Positions 1-7,445 of a DNA stretch of 43,500 nucleotides are shown piece after piece. A program made the translations under genes and the position numbers. Position 1 is the first letter of the stretch. Each line of letters starts with the position of its first letter. The notes under the pieces were generated by a model, which saw nothing but the letters and a program-made list of their open reading frames with translations, was not told the DNA's origin and ran no database searches. The stretch comes from a virus. The stretch lies in the IMG/VR virus record IMGVR_UViG_3300046492_000111, positions 1-43,500 of that record; one strand, given 5' to 3'.

Positions 1-45
1 ACCGAGAGCCTTCGCAAGTTCGTGAACGGCGAGGACGCGGCGTGA
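1..45 (+). CDS. 3' end of small HTH (Xis/Cro-like) gene, partial
   Basis: The first 45 bases encode the last 14 residues plus TGA of the same small helix-turn-helix protein seen complete at 42601-42798. The rest lies before the window. The stop overlaps the GTG start of the next gene (GTGA), exactly as in the complete copy. So the window opens inside a second copy of the immunity/early region, not at a natural genome end. Confidence 0.8.
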   Translation, partial: TESLRKFVNGEDAA

Positions 46-251
46 CCCGGATCAACGACATGCTGACACAGGTCGCAGCCGGGGCGGGCGCCGTAGGCTG
101 GAAGATCGTCCGGCAGAACAAGCACCTGATCGTGGACTTCGAAAAGCCTGATGGCAGCGAAGTCAGAACCACCGTCTCGGTGACAGCTTCCGACCACCGC
201 GCCATGCGCAACAAGATCACCCAGCTTCGAAAAATAATCAAAGGACACTGA
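42..251 (+). CDS. HicA-like small protein
   Basis: This 69-residue protein starts at GTG, overlapping the previous stop as GTGA. Its pattern is a W-x-I-V-R-x-N-K-H core strand, a D-F-E-x-P-D-G turn, then an N-K-I-x-Q-L-R-K-I helix. That resembles the double-stranded-RNA-binding-like HicA fold (a strand with His, a basic turn, a C-terminal helix ending L-R-K). No HicB antitoxin gene is adjacent, so a toxin role is not supported; a nucleic-acid-binding early protein is the cautious reading. A near-identical copy (two silent differences) lies at 42795-43004. It is first in a tightly packed early operon. Confidence 0.6.
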   Translation: MTRINDMLTQVAAGAGAVGWKIVRQNKHLIVDFEKPDGSEVRTTVSVTASDHRAMRNKITQLRKIIKGH

Positions 252-252
252 C

Positions 253-450
253 ATGGACGACCACGACCTGAAAGTCACCGCGATCATCACCACAGCGGTC
301 ATCGTTACTTTCGCCTTGGTGGCGCTGCTGATCATCCACAGCAACACGCTCGACGCCAAACTCGCCGCCCAGTGCATGGAGACCGGCAAGTCATGGGTCT
401 CCTTTAGCGGCGGCGCGCGCCAGTGCCTCGCTGTCAAGTTCGGAGGCTGA
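253..450 (+). CDS. Small single-pass membrane protein, allele 1
   Basis: This 65-residue protein has a short charged N-terminus, one hydrophobic segment at about residues 10-28, then a polar tail with two cysteines in the pattern C-x4-GK-x-W-x-n-QC. The tail is probably periplasmic, with a possible disulfide. Two bases separate it from the HicA-like gene. The equivalent gene in the second copy (43006-43215) keeps the membrane segment and the C/GK-W/QC pattern but is otherwise strongly diverged. Function unknown; a superinfection-exclusion or envelope role is possible but only inferred from size, topology and allelic variation. Confidence 0.6.
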   Translation: MDDHDLKVTAIITTAVIVTFALVALLIIHSNTLDAKLAAQCMETGKSWVSFSGGARQCLAVKFGG

Positions 451-451
451 C

Positions 452-649
452 ATGCAGCGCTTCGATTACAGCAGGTTCGGCGACCCCAAGATGATTTATA
501 TCATTGACAGGAAAGTCGGCTTCTCGAAGGAGCACGCGGTCGTCTGGACCCGTGACATCGATCTCGCCGCCAAGATCGTTGACGCGCTGAACGCGTGGAA
601 CGACCAACAGCAATCGGCACGCCCGATGGAAATGGTAGGACTGGGATGA
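452..649 (+). CDS. Conserved 65-aa early protein
   Basis: I do not recognise a family. The protein has an aromatic N-terminus (F-D-Y-S-R-F-G-D), a short basic central strand and a helical A-A-K-I-V-D-A-L-N-A-W segment. Its stop overlaps the helicase start (ATGA at 646-649), so the two are probably translationally coupled. The copy at 43215-43412 differs at only a few residues (K to S, I to V, Q to R, M to T), much closer than the membrane-protein gene beside it. Confidence 0.65.
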   Translation: MQRFDYSRFGDPKMIYIIDRKVGFSKEHAVVWTRDIDLAAKIVDALNAWNDQQQSARPMEMVGLG

Positions 650-1962
650 CCGAGCTTTGGCCCCATCAATCCGAGGAAATCCCGCGCCTTGTCAGCGGCC
701 ACCGCGTGCTGGCATGGGAGCCAGGTACAGGCAAGACCCGTGTCACGCTGGAGGCGTTCAAGAAGATCGGCGGCAGGATGCTTGTCATCGTCCCGGCCAA
801 CGTCCGCTACCAGTGGGATTTCCACGCCCGTGAGCTTGCGTTTAGAACGCAACTGATTGAGAAAACAACAACTGCGATCGATCCGACCGCCGAAATTGTC
901 ATTGTCAGTTACCACGGCGTGATCGCGGCGACCGTCTGGAAATCCGCCATGCGCCAGACGTGGAACGTCCTGACACTCGACGAAGCGCACTATTGCAAGA
1001 CGCCCTCGACCAAGTGGACGAAGGCCATCTTCGGCGCCCGCAAGGACAGCCCCGCCAGCCTCTTCAACAAGTCGAAGCGGTGCTGGATGCTGACAGGCAC
1101 GCCGATCCTGAACGACCCGTCTGACCTGTGGGTGATCGTGTCGCGGGTCTTCCCGCACCTCTTGGAGAAGTTCGAAATCAAGAACCGCCAGCAGTGGGTG
1201 CAGGAATGGTGCTCCGGCTATGACACGCCTTACGGCTTCAAGGTGACAGGCGCGCGCAAGCCGCAACTCCTGAACTCGCTCCTCGCGCCGCACATGTCAC
1301 GGGTCAAGAAAAGCGCCGTGCTCAAGGAGCTCAAGGAGCCCCTGATTGACAGCTTCCGGCTCCCGCCGCGCCCGATCAAGATCGACGCGTCGCTCGACCC
1401 GGTCCTGCAAAAGCTGATGGCAATCCTTGACATGGATGACTTCGGTGAACTGGAGGACTTCGACCCCCAGGTATCGACGTTGCGTCGCCTGATCGGGATG
1501 GAGAAGGCGGGCGAGGTGGCGGAGTTTGTCAGGGAAGAACTGACAGCCCACGACAAGATCATCGTCTTCTACATCCACACCGCTTGCGGTGAGCGCATCT
1601 ACAACGACCTGCACGACCACGGCGCCGTCATCTACAACGGCAAGATGTCGGCGAGCGCGAAACAGCACGCCAAGGAAGCCTTCATCAACGACCCCGACTG
1701 TCATGTCATCGTCATCCAGATGCAGGCGGGCGGCACCGGCACTGACGGTTTGCAAATCGCGCAGCGCGTCATCCTCGCCGAAGACCCATGGACCCCCGGC
1801 GTCAAGGAGCAAGCCATCGCCCGTGCCCATCGCGGCGGGCAGACCGGCCAAGTCCACGCAACCTCGATCGTCATCGCAGGCAGCTTTGACGAGCGTGTCA
1901 CCAAAACCCTCGAACGCAAGGCGCGGATCGTGTCAGCCATCATTGACGGGGAGGCGGCGTGA
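646..1962 (+). CDS. SNF2-type DEAD/DEAH helicase
   Basis: This 438-residue superfamily 2 ATPase probably acts in phage replication or recombination. Visible motifs are Walker A at about residues 27-31 (GTGKT), motif II DEAH at about residue 112, motif III T-G-T-P, motif V with Q-A-G-G-T-G, and motif VI Q-A-I-A-R-A-H-R. That pattern fits the SNF2-like helicases common in temperate-phage replication modules. The ATG at 646 overlaps the previous stop and is preferred to upstream in-frame starts because the protein then opens with the usual W-P-H-Q motif. A DUF2800 gene follows with a GTGA overlap, and DUF2815 and PolA genes lie downstream, a common replication cassette. A second copy begins at 43409. 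Confidence 0.9.
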   Translation: MTELWPHQSEEIPRLVSGHRVLAWEPGTGKTRVTLEAFKKIGGRMLVIVPANVRYQWDFHARELAFRTQLIEKTTTAIDPTAEIVIVSYHGVIAATVWKSAMRQTWNVLTLDEAHYCKTPSTKWTKAIFGARKDSPASLFNKSKRCWMLTGTPILNDPSDLWVIVSRVFPHLLEKFEIKNRQQWVQEWCSGYDTPYGFKVTGARKPQLLNSLLAPHMSRVKKSAVLKELKEPLIDSFRLPPRPIKIDASLDPVLQKLMAILDMDDFGELEDFDPQVSTLRRLIGMEKAGEVAEFVREELTAHDKIIVFYIHTACGERIYNDLHDHGAVIYNGKMSASAKQHAKEAFINDPDCHVIVIQMQAGGTGTDGLQIAQRVILAEDPWTPGVKEQAIARAHRGGQTGQVHATSIVIAGSFDERVTKTLERKARIVSAIIDGEAA

Positions 1963-3068
1963 AGAAACCCTCCCACACACCGCTTTTCGGGAGCACGTCC
2001 TACCGCACGCTCAAGTGCCCCGCGCACTACCAGCGCTCGCAAGGACTGCCGGAAGGGCCATCGAGCCCCGCCGCCCAAGAAGGAACGATGCTCCACGGGA
2101 TCGCCGAGAAACTTCTTCTCGACCCCGCCCTCGACATCGGGGCTTTCGACCTCACCGACGACCAGCGTCGCATCGTTGACAGCCATGTCAGCACTGTCAA
2201 ACGCCTGGTTAAAAATGGACGGCTCTACGTTGAGAAACGGTCGGCGGCGCCGCATCTGCACTGGGCATGGTACGGCACCGCCGATGCTGTGATCGTCAAT
2301 CCGCCGCGCTTGACGATCGCTGACCTCAAGTGTGGGAGGATCGGGGTCGAGGTACAAGACGAGGACGGCGCTGTCAACGCGCAGCTTGCCAGCTACGCCA
2401 TCTCCATTCTGGAAAGCATGAAGAAGGAAGTCTCTGACAAGATCACCGAGATCGAGCTTGTCATCGTCCAGCCGCGCAACGGCGGCGTCAAGCAGACGGT
2501 GATCACCCGTGCCGAGCTCGACGAGGTGAAGGCCAAGCTGATCGAGGCGGGCAACCTCGCCGAGACGGACGACCCGCCCGCCGCCGCCGGATCGCACTGC
2601 AAGTTCTGTCGGGCAAAACCAACCTGCCCGACGATCCGGGACTTCGTCAGCGAGAAAGCCAAGATCGACTTCGCGCTTGACAACGCCGACCCGGAAGACC
2701 TGACGCCGGTCGAACTCCACGAAGTTCTCGCGATCGCCGAGATCGCCGACGACTGGATCAAATCTGTCAAGGCGCACGCCGAGCGCGTATTGTCAGAGGG
2801 CGGCGACATCAATGGCGAATGGGAGCTCGTGCCCAAACGCGCCATTCGGAAGTGGAAAGACGAGCGCCTGGTCAACCAACGTCTCCTGTCAGAAGGTCTG
2901 TCAGGGCGTGACTTCACCAAGGAAATCCTGCTGACCCCGGCGCAAGTCGAGGCCGCAGCCAAGAAAAAAGGCGTCGAGCTCGATCTGTCTGACATGACGA
3001 TCGCCGAGAGCTCCGGCACCAAACTCGCACGCAAACCAAAGGAAGACGAAAATGACGACTGGGATTGA
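1959..3068 (+). CDS. DUF2800 protein, PD-(D/E)XK/RecB-like nuclease fold
   Basis: This 369-residue protein starts at GTG, overlapping the helicase stop. The N-terminal half carries the nuclease-like core: H-G-I-A-E-K, then G-T-A-D-A-V and I-A-D-L-K-C-G, which match the E, D and D-x-K positions of RecB-like nucleases. Near residue 210 a C-x2-C-x5-C segment follows, as in AddB/RecB-type Fe-S domains. DUF2800 proteins commonly sit with SNF2 helicases, DUF2815 and PolA in phage replication modules. It probably processes DNA ends or recombination intermediates, but the activity is inferred from fold motifs only. Confidence 0.85.
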   Translation: MKKPSHTPLFGSTSYRTLKCPAHYQRSQGLPEGPSSPAAQEGTMLHGIAEKLLLDPALDIGAFDLTDDQRRIVDSHVSTVKRLVKNGRLYVEKRSAAPHLHWAWYGTADAVIVNPPRLTIADLKCGRIGVEVQDEDGAVNAQLASYAISILESMKKEVSDKITEIELVIVQPRNGGVKQTVITRAELDEVKAKLIEAGNLAETDDPPAAAGSHCKFCRAKPTCPTIRDFVSEKAKIDFALDNADPEDLTPVELHEVLAIAEIADDWIKSVKAHAERVLSEGGDINGEWELVPKRAIRKWKDERLVNQRLLSEGLSGRDFTKEILLTPAQVEAAAKKKGVELDLSDMTIAESSGTKLARKPKEDENDDWD

Positions 3069-3657
3069 AGCCCGCATCTCCAAGCATTACCACAACGTTC
3101 ACTCGCGCGTGTTCAAGCGCCCGCCCATGGCACAGAACCACCTCAAGCGCATCCTCGCCGAAGTCGAGGAGCGCAAGCGCATCGAGGCGGAAAAGGTCGC
3201 GGAGCGCGAGCGCAAGATCGAGCAAGACCAAATCCTCAAGGACATGCTGACAGACCCGGTGACAGGCGTGCGTGCGCGCTTCGCCAACGCCACCGAGGAA
3301 GCCCGCCGGATCGACATCGCGCTCGCCTCGCGTGACCCGGTCCAGCGCATGGCAGGGTTCCGGTCGAGCCCGCATGACGCCTACGATTTCACCGACGCGG
3401 TGTCTGTCATTCTTGAACACCACGGCGTGACGTGGGAGGTCGCGTGCTCCGGCTCCCGGCTGTTCGACGCGTGCGCCGCGCGTGTCATGATTATCCGTCT
3501 CTTCTATTCGTTCGGGCTCAAGCCCGTCGAAGTCGCTGCCGAAATGGGCATCGATGGTTCAACGGCCCGCTACCACTGGCGTGCCATGAACGCGGAAAGC
3601 GAAAAGCGGGATGAGCCTGTATTTTCGCGCGCTGTCGCTTGTGTCAAACGCAAGTGA
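3052..3657 (+). CDS. DnaA-HTH-like DNA-binding protein
   Basis: This 201-residue protein starts at 3052 behind a good ribosome site (aaggaag), overlapping the DUF2800 end by 17 bases. Residues 25-70 are a highly charged helix rich in E, R and K, likely a coiled coil. The C-terminal half has I-R-L-F-Y-S-F-G-L-K-x-V-E-V-A-A-E-M-G-I, a helix-turn-helix resembling the DnaA C-terminal DNA-binding domain. No ATPase motif is present, so it is not a full DnaA. It could be an origin-binding or regulatory protein for the replication module. Confidence 0.6.
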   Translation: MTTGIEARISKHYHNVHSRVFKRPPMAQNHLKRILAEVEERKRIEAEKVAERERKIEQDQILKDMLTDPVTGVRARFANATEEARRIDIALASRDPVQRMAGFRSSPHDAYDFTDAVSVILEHHGVTWEVACSGSRLFDACAARVMIIRLFYSFGLKPVEVAAEMGIDGSTARYHWRAMNAESEKRDEPVFSRAVACVKRK

Positions 3658-3667
3658 ATTGCTAAGT

Positions 3668-3686
3668 CTTATGTGTAAGACGCAAC
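3668..3686 (+). promoter_or_regulatory. Operator-like element A (CTTATG-N7-CGCAAC)
   Basis: This lies in the 45-base gap before the DUF2815 gene. It is one of about a dozen intergenic sites resembling CTTGTG-N7-CACAAG, here as CTTATG and CGCAAC. Its inner part CTTATGTGTAAG also resembles the CTTATGCGCAAG arm beside the repressor gene. It is probably a repressor binding site or part of a promoter for the DUF2815-Tad2 unit. Confidence 0.45.
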
Positions 3687-3702
3687 AAAGAAAGATGACT
3701 AA

Positions 3703-4287
3703 ATGAAAATCAAAATCGGTCCCGGTCGCCTGTCCTTCCCGAAAATCTTCACGCCGAACGAAAAAGAGTTTGGTGGCAAGTACGGTGTCACGCTCCTCCT
3801 GCCGCCGACCTTCGACCTCAACCCGCTCAAGGAAGCCTTGAAGCAGGCGGCGATCGAGAAGTTCGGACCTGATCAGGCCAAGTGGCCAAAGGGTATGCGC
3901 GGCCCGAAACAGGTCATCCGCCCATGCGAAGACAAGGGCCATTTGGCAGGCTATCTGCCCGGTTGGCACTTCATCACCGCATCGAGCGCTGACATGCCGG
4001 GTGTCGTTGACGGCCAGCTTCGCGAAGTCACCGACCCGAAGGAAGCCTACGCCGGTCGTTGGGCGATCATCTCGGTCAACACCTACGGCTATGACAACGT
4101 GTCGAAGGGCGTGGCTCTGGGCCTCCAGAACATCCAGCTTCGTCAGGACGATGACGGCTTCTCCAGCCGTGTCGCGGCTCGCAACGAGTTCGAGGAATAT
4201 TACTCGGAAATGGACGAGGCTGGCAGCGACTTCAAGGACAACACGCAGTCGCAGGGCAACTCCGCCGGGGGTGACTGGGATGAGTAA
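3703..4287 (+). CDS. DUF2815 ssDNA-binding-type protein
   Basis: This 194-residue protein opens K-I-K-I-G-P-G-R-L-S-F-P, followed by P-x-P-F-D-L-type packing, a Y-A-G-R-W segment near residue 118 and an acidic C-terminal tail (E-x-D-E-A-G-S-D, then G-G-D-W-D-E). These features are typical of DUF2815 proteins, predicted OB-fold single-stranded DNA-binding proteins of phage replication cassettes. The acidic tail resembles the protein-interaction tail of SSB. It lies between the recombination/helicase genes and PolA, as expected. Its last bases overlap the Tad2 start (ATG at 4280 versus stop 4285-4287). Confidence 0.85.
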   Translation: MKIKIGPGRLSFPKIFTPNEKEFGGKYGVTLLLPPTFDLNPLKEALKQAAIEKFGPDQAKWPKGMRGPKQVIRPCEDKGHLAGYLPGWHFITASSADMPGVVDGQLREVTDPKEAYAGRWAIISVNTYGYDNVSKGVALGLQNIQLRQDDDGFSSRVAARNEFEEYYSEMDEAGSDFKDNTQSQGNSAGGDWDE

Positions 4288-4552
4288 TTTCGGCGCTGTC
4301 ATCGCGGGCCTCAAGGAAGGTCGTCGCTACGCACGGTCGGGATGGAACGGCAAGAGCATGTTCATCTTCCTCGTGCCGGGGTCGGTCTTCACGGTCAACC
4401 GCGAGCCGCTTCTGTCAATCATGGGTGAGGGTGCACAGGTCGAGTACCACGCCCACATCGATATGAAGACCGCGCAGGGCTACGTCGTGCCTTGGTTGGC
4501 CTCTCAGGCTGACATGCTCGCGGAAGATTGGGTCGAAGTGATCCCGAACTAA
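4280..4552 (+). CDS. tad2: Tad2 (DUF2829) anti-Thoeris homologue
   Basis: This 90-residue protein has the DUF2829 hallmarks: an N-terminal A-x2-L-K-E-G-R-x-Y-A-R-x-G-W-N-G-K, a central F-x3-P-G-S, then D-M-K-T-A-Q-G and a C-terminal V-P-W-L-A-S-Q-x-D-M-L-A-E-D-W. Family members include Tad2, a small oligomeric sponge that sequesters the cyclic ADP-ribose-type signal made by Thoeris ThsB and so blocks that defence. The ATG sits inside the DUF2815 3' end (8-base overlap), so it would be made with the replication proteins early in infection. Not every DUF2829 protein is proven to act this way; ligand binding here is inferred. Confidence 0.8.
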   Translation: MSNFGAVIAGLKEGRRYARSGWNGKSMFIFLVPGSVFTVNREPLLSIMGEGAQVEYHAHIDMKTAQGYVVPWLASQADMLAEDWVEVIPN

Positions 4553-4554
4553 AC

Positions 4555-4618
4555 GCCGGGGGTTTCGCTCCTTTACCCCGGCCAAGGGCGCGGCTTCGTT
4601 TTTCCGGGCGGAGCCGCG
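4555..4618 (+). other. Two GC-rich hairpins after tad2
   Basis: GCCGGGG at 4555-4561 pairs with CCCCGGC at 4576-4582, and CGCGGCT at 4589-4595 pairs with AGCCGCG at 4612-4618. A run of five T lies at 4599-4603 inside the second loop. Together they could form a weak terminator or attenuator before the next element B. Neither hairpin is followed directly by a T tract, so this is tentative. Confidence 0.3.
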
Positions 4619-4626
4619 TCCACTAA

Positions 4627-4645
4627 CTTGTGTCAGAAACATAAC
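4627..4645 (+). promoter_or_regulatory. Operator-like element B (CTTGTG-N7-CATAAC)
   Basis: This lies 15 bases before the ATG at 4660. CTTGTG is followed by N7 and CATAAC, and the inner GAAACATA is shared with the element before the gene downstream of the major capsid (27376-27394). It is probably a repressor site or promoter. Confidence 0.45.
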
Positions 4646-4659
4646 GAAAGCCCAATCGC

Positions 4660-5082
4660 ATGTGCAACACTTCCACCGCCCGCGACCAAAAAGCGGCTGA
4701 CCGGCTCTCCGAACTCGTGCTTGAAGTGACGGGCCATTACGTCCGGCCTGAAGGACTGAGCCTTTTGATGGTGACAGAGTGGACGCGGGTCAAGCGCCTC
4801 GCGCACCTCATCCATGGCTCCGCCTCGTGCGAAGACGCCGACGACACGGAAGTCAAGGTCGAAGCCGAACTGGCGAAGACGACGAGGGTCAAGCCCGCCG
4901 TTCCAAGCTGGGATGACATCCGGGCGCCTGCCCCTGTCAAGAGGGACGAACCCACCAAGACCACCACCCCGACGCGCATCGCCGTCGAGCGCAACGGCGC
5001 TATCCAGATTTACATCCTCGACGGTCATACCGGCGGGCCGCTGGACCCCGGCGAGACCGTGCCGCTTGTCAAGGCCAAGTGA
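4660..5082 (+). CDS. Hypothetical early protein, 140 aa
   Basis: No family is recognised. Residues 1-50 look helical and mixed in charge; residues 55-105 are polar and rich in E, K, T and P, likely disordered; the last 35 residues form a predicted strand-rich end (R-N-G-A-I-Q-I-Y-I-L-D-G). It is the first gene after element B and lies just before a small HTH gene and PolA, so a role in early regulation or replication is possible. The start at 4660 follows a cgaaag ribosome-site-like stretch. Confidence 0.6.
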   Translation: MCNTSTARDQKAADRLSELVLEVTGHYVRPEGLSLLMVTEWTRVKRLAHLIHGSASCEDADDTEVKVEAELAKTTRVKPAVPSWDDIRAPAPVKRDEPTKTTTPTRIAVERNGAIQIYILDGHTGGPLDPGETVPLVKAK

Positions 5083-5083
5083 C

Positions 5084-5335
5084 ATGCGGCTACCCGAAAT
5101 CGCCGATCGGCTGCGCGCGATATCAGCCGAACTCGAAATGCTGTCAGAAGAGATGGCACGTCGCAAACCCAAGAACGTCGCGCCGCGCTCGTCGCGCCGC
5201 ATGACGCCCGAACTCCGTGCGGAGATTTACTCCTTCGCCAAGGCGCACCCGACCATGACGCAAGTCGCGATCGGCAACCATTTCCGTGTCAATCCGGGCC
5301 GCGTCTCGGAAAGCCTCGCGGGGTTCCGCGTATGA
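5084..5335 (+). CDS. Small HTH DNA-binding protein
   Basis: This 83-residue protein begins one base after the previous stop. The first 25 residues form an amphipathic leucine-rich helix that could dimerise. A basic linker (R-R-K-P-K and R-S-S-R-R) follows, then a C-terminal helix-turn-helix with M-T-Q-V-A-I-G-N-H-F-R-V-N-P-G-R-V-S. The HTH resembles those of phage and plasmid regulators. Its stop overlaps the PolA start (ATGA at 5332-5335), so the two are probably co-expressed. Confidence 0.65.
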   Translation: MRLPEIADRLRAISAELEMLSEEMARRKPKNVAPRSSRRMTPELRAEIYSFAKAHPTMTQVAIGNHFRVNPGRVSESLAGFRV

Positions 5336-7416
5336 CAGAGCTCCGCATCAACATTGACGTTGAGACGAAGTCCACGGCTGACCTCCGCAAGACCTCTGCC
5401 AAGATGTATGCGCGGCACCCGTCCACCGACATCATCTGCGTCCGGTATTGCGACGAGGCGACGCCCGACTACGTTTATGAATGGCTTTGCTACCAAGACC
5501 CGATGCCGCTTGCGCTTCGGGCTTGGCTGCTCGACCCATCCGTGCGTCTCGTCGCTCACAACGCCGGATTTGAGCAAGCGATCCTGACAGCGCCGCACCT
5601 CGTCGAGAAGTACGACATCCCGAAGATCGAGATGTGGCGCTGGGACGACACCGCTGCCCGCGCTGCCCGCATGGCACTGCCCCGCTCCCTCGACGGTGCC
5701 GCGAAGGCACTTGGCCTCAATGTCCAGAAAGACCTTGAGGGCTCGCGCATCATGCTCCAGCTTTGCAAGCCGCGCTCGTGGGCTGTCAACGACGACGGCG
5801 AGGACGTGCCGGTTTGGTGGTCGCCGGAAGAGAACGCCGACAAGTATGAAAAGCTCTCGGACTACTGCGCGACCGACGTTCGGGTCGGCGCCAAGCTGTC
5901 AGAAGTGACACGCCCGATGACCGACCAGGAGCGGGCGATCTGGCTCCTGACAGAAGCGATCAACGAGACCGGCGTCTTCGTCGATTGGGAGTTCGCCGAG
6001 GTCGCCGTTCGCGTCGCCAAGCTCTACAAAAAATACCTTGACATGCAGATGTTCGCCGTCACCGAGGGCGCCGTCGCCGGAGCGTCGAAGGTCGTGCATC
6101 TCAAGCAATGGTGCGCCAAGAAGGGCTTCGTCATCCTTGACGATGAGGAAGACGTAGACGGCGACCCGAAGATGCTGATGGACAAGGGCGCCATCACCCA
6201 GCTTCTCGCCCGCGACGATCTGCCCGGTGATGTCAGGACCGCGCTGTCAATCCGGCGCGTCGCCGCCAAGAACTCGGTCGCCAAGTACGAGAGCATCTTG
6301 AACCGGGTCGATCGGGAGAACTCCCGCGTCTACGACACCATCATCTACCACGGCGCCTCGACGGGCCGGTGGGCGGGCGCTGGCATCCAGACGCAGAACT
6401 TCCCGCGCGCCACTGTCAAGGACTGGGTCGAGTGCAAGTGTGATGTCATGCTCGTCGATCAGGGCGTCATGACGTTCGAGCAGTTCGAGGAGAAGCACGG
6501 GCAAGACCTGATGGCGGTCCTGTCAAAGATGCTTCGCGGCACGATCTGCGCGCCGAAGGGTGGGGGGCTTGTCGCTTGCGACTTCTCCAGCGTCGAAGCG
6601 CGCGGCGTGGCATGGGTTGCCGGTGCCACCGACCTCGTGGACCTCTTCGCTTCCGGCGGCAAGGTTTACGAAGAGTTCGCGGGCCGGATTTACGGCGTCC
6701 CGGCGAGCTCGATCGGCAAGGACAGCATCGAGCGGTTTCTCGCCAAGACCGCCGTGCTGGGCTGCGGCTACGGCATGGGCGGCAAGAAGTTCGTCTCGTC
6801 GTGCGAGGCCCAAGGCAAGACTGTCAGCGAGGAAGACGGCACGACCACCGTGCAGGCGTACCGCTCCGCGTACCCGGAAATCCCGGCGCTGTGGCGTGGG
6901 CTTGAAGACTGCGCGATCGAGGCGACCCGCAACCCCGGCATCGAATACGCCTACAAGCCGCGCGGCGGCGTGCCGATCCGGTTCTACAGCAGCGGCAACA
7001 TGCTGATGATGAAGCTGCCTTCGGGCCGGAGCCTCTACTACCACAGCCCGCGCGTCATCGCTGTCAGCACGAAGTTCGGCACCAAGTCGGCGCTGGAGTA
7101 CTCGACTGTCAACTCTGTCACCCGCAAGTGGCAGCGCGAAGTTACCTGGGGCGGTCGCCTCGCCGAAAACGCCGTGCAGGCGATCTGCCGCGACCTGATG
7201 GCGGAAGCCATGCTGCGGGTCCGGGCCGCTGGCTACACGCTTGTCATGACAGTCCACGACGAGCTCGTCGTCGAACTGACAGAGATGCAGATGAAGACGC
7301 CGGATTACCACAAGAGCTACATCAACCAAATCATGACGTGGGTTCCGCCTTGGGCCAAGGGCTTCCCGGTCGGCGCCGAGGCAGGCTTCGGTCTGCGGTA
7401 TTCCGACGCCAAGTAG
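5332..7416 (+). CDS. polA: Family A DNA polymerase with 3'-5' exonuclease domain
   Basis: This 694-residue replicative polymerase starts inside an ATGA overlap. The N-terminal DnaQ-type exonuclease shows Exo I (D9, E11 in D-V-E-T), Exo II near residue 77 (H-N-A-G-F-E) and Exo III (D-Y-C-A-T-D-V). The polymerase domain has motif A around D417 (A-C-D-F-S-S-V-E-A-R), motif B (K-T-A-V-L-G-C-G-Y-G-M-G) and motif C around H642-D643 (V-H-D-E-L-V). The 5'-3' exonuclease domain of cellular Pol I is absent, as usual in phages. All catalytic positions appear intact. It forms the core of the replication cassette with the helicase, DUF2815 and primase/helicase. Confidence 0.95.
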   Translation: MTELRINIDVETKSTADLRKTSAKMYARHPSTDIICVRYCDEATPDYVYEWLCYQDPMPLALRAWLLDPSVRLVAHNAGFEQAILTAPHLVEKYDIPKIEMWRWDDTAARAARMALPRSLDGAAKALGLNVQKDLEGSRIMLQLCKPRSWAVNDDGEDVPVWWSPEENADKYEKLSDYCATDVRVGAKLSEVTRPMTDQERAIWLLTEAINETGVFVDWEFAEVAVRVAKLYKKYLDMQMFAVTEGAVAGASKVVHLKQWCAKKGFVILDDEEDVDGDPKMLMDKGAITQLLARDDLPGDVRTALSIRRVAAKNSVAKYESILNRVDRENSRVYDTIIYHGASTGRWAGAGIQTQNFPRATVKDWVECKCDVMLVDQGVMTFEQFEEKHGQDLMAVLSKMLRGTICAPKGGGLVACDFSSVEARGVAWVAGATDLVDLFASGGKVYEEFAGRIYGVPASSIGKDSIERFLAKTAVLGCGYGMGGKKFVSSCEAQGKTVSEEDGTTTVQAYRSAYPEIPALWRGLEDCAIEATRNPGIEYAYKPRGGVPIRFYSSGNMLMMKLPSGRSLYYHSPRVIAVSTKFGTKSALEYSTVNSVTRKWQREVTWGGRLAENAVQAICRDLMAEAMLRVRAAGYTLVMTVHDELVVELTEMQMKTPDYHKSYINQIMTWVPPWAKGFPVGAEAGFGLRYSDAK

Positions 7417-7435
7417 CTTGTTTCTGACACACAAC
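7417..7435 (+). promoter_or_regulatory. Operator-like element C (CTTGTT-N7-CACAAC)
   Basis: This fills the 29-base gap between polA and the dNMP kinase gene. The two half-sites have one base changed in each relative to CTTGTG-N7-CACAAG, with spacing kept at 7. It suggests a new control point between polA and the nucleotide-metabolism/primase genes. Confidence 0.45.
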
Positions 7436-7445
7436 GGAGACGCAA

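Larger units (their letters stand above)
1..649 (+). repeat. Left copy of ~0.65-0.75 kb non-identical repeat
   Basis: This stretch reappears from 42754 with the same gene order: HTH 3' end, HicA-like gene, small membrane protein, 65-aa protein, helicase start. The offset is 42753 up to base 252 and 42763 after base 452, because one small gene differs in length and sequence. The outer segments differ by scattered substitutions, for example two silent changes in the 210-bp HicA-like gene. The copies are therefore related but distinct, unlike a direct terminal repeat or circular wrap of one molecule, which would be identical. Confidence 0.9.

Noticed and set aside
1-649. Simple circular wrap or terminal redundancy as cause of the end repeat
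   Set aside because: The copies differ by point changes and by one replaced gene, which one molecule's redundancy cannot give.
1701-2777. 358-codon minus-strand frame across helicase and DUF2800
   Set aside because: Antisense to two genes with clear motifs; no ribosome site or recognisable domain.
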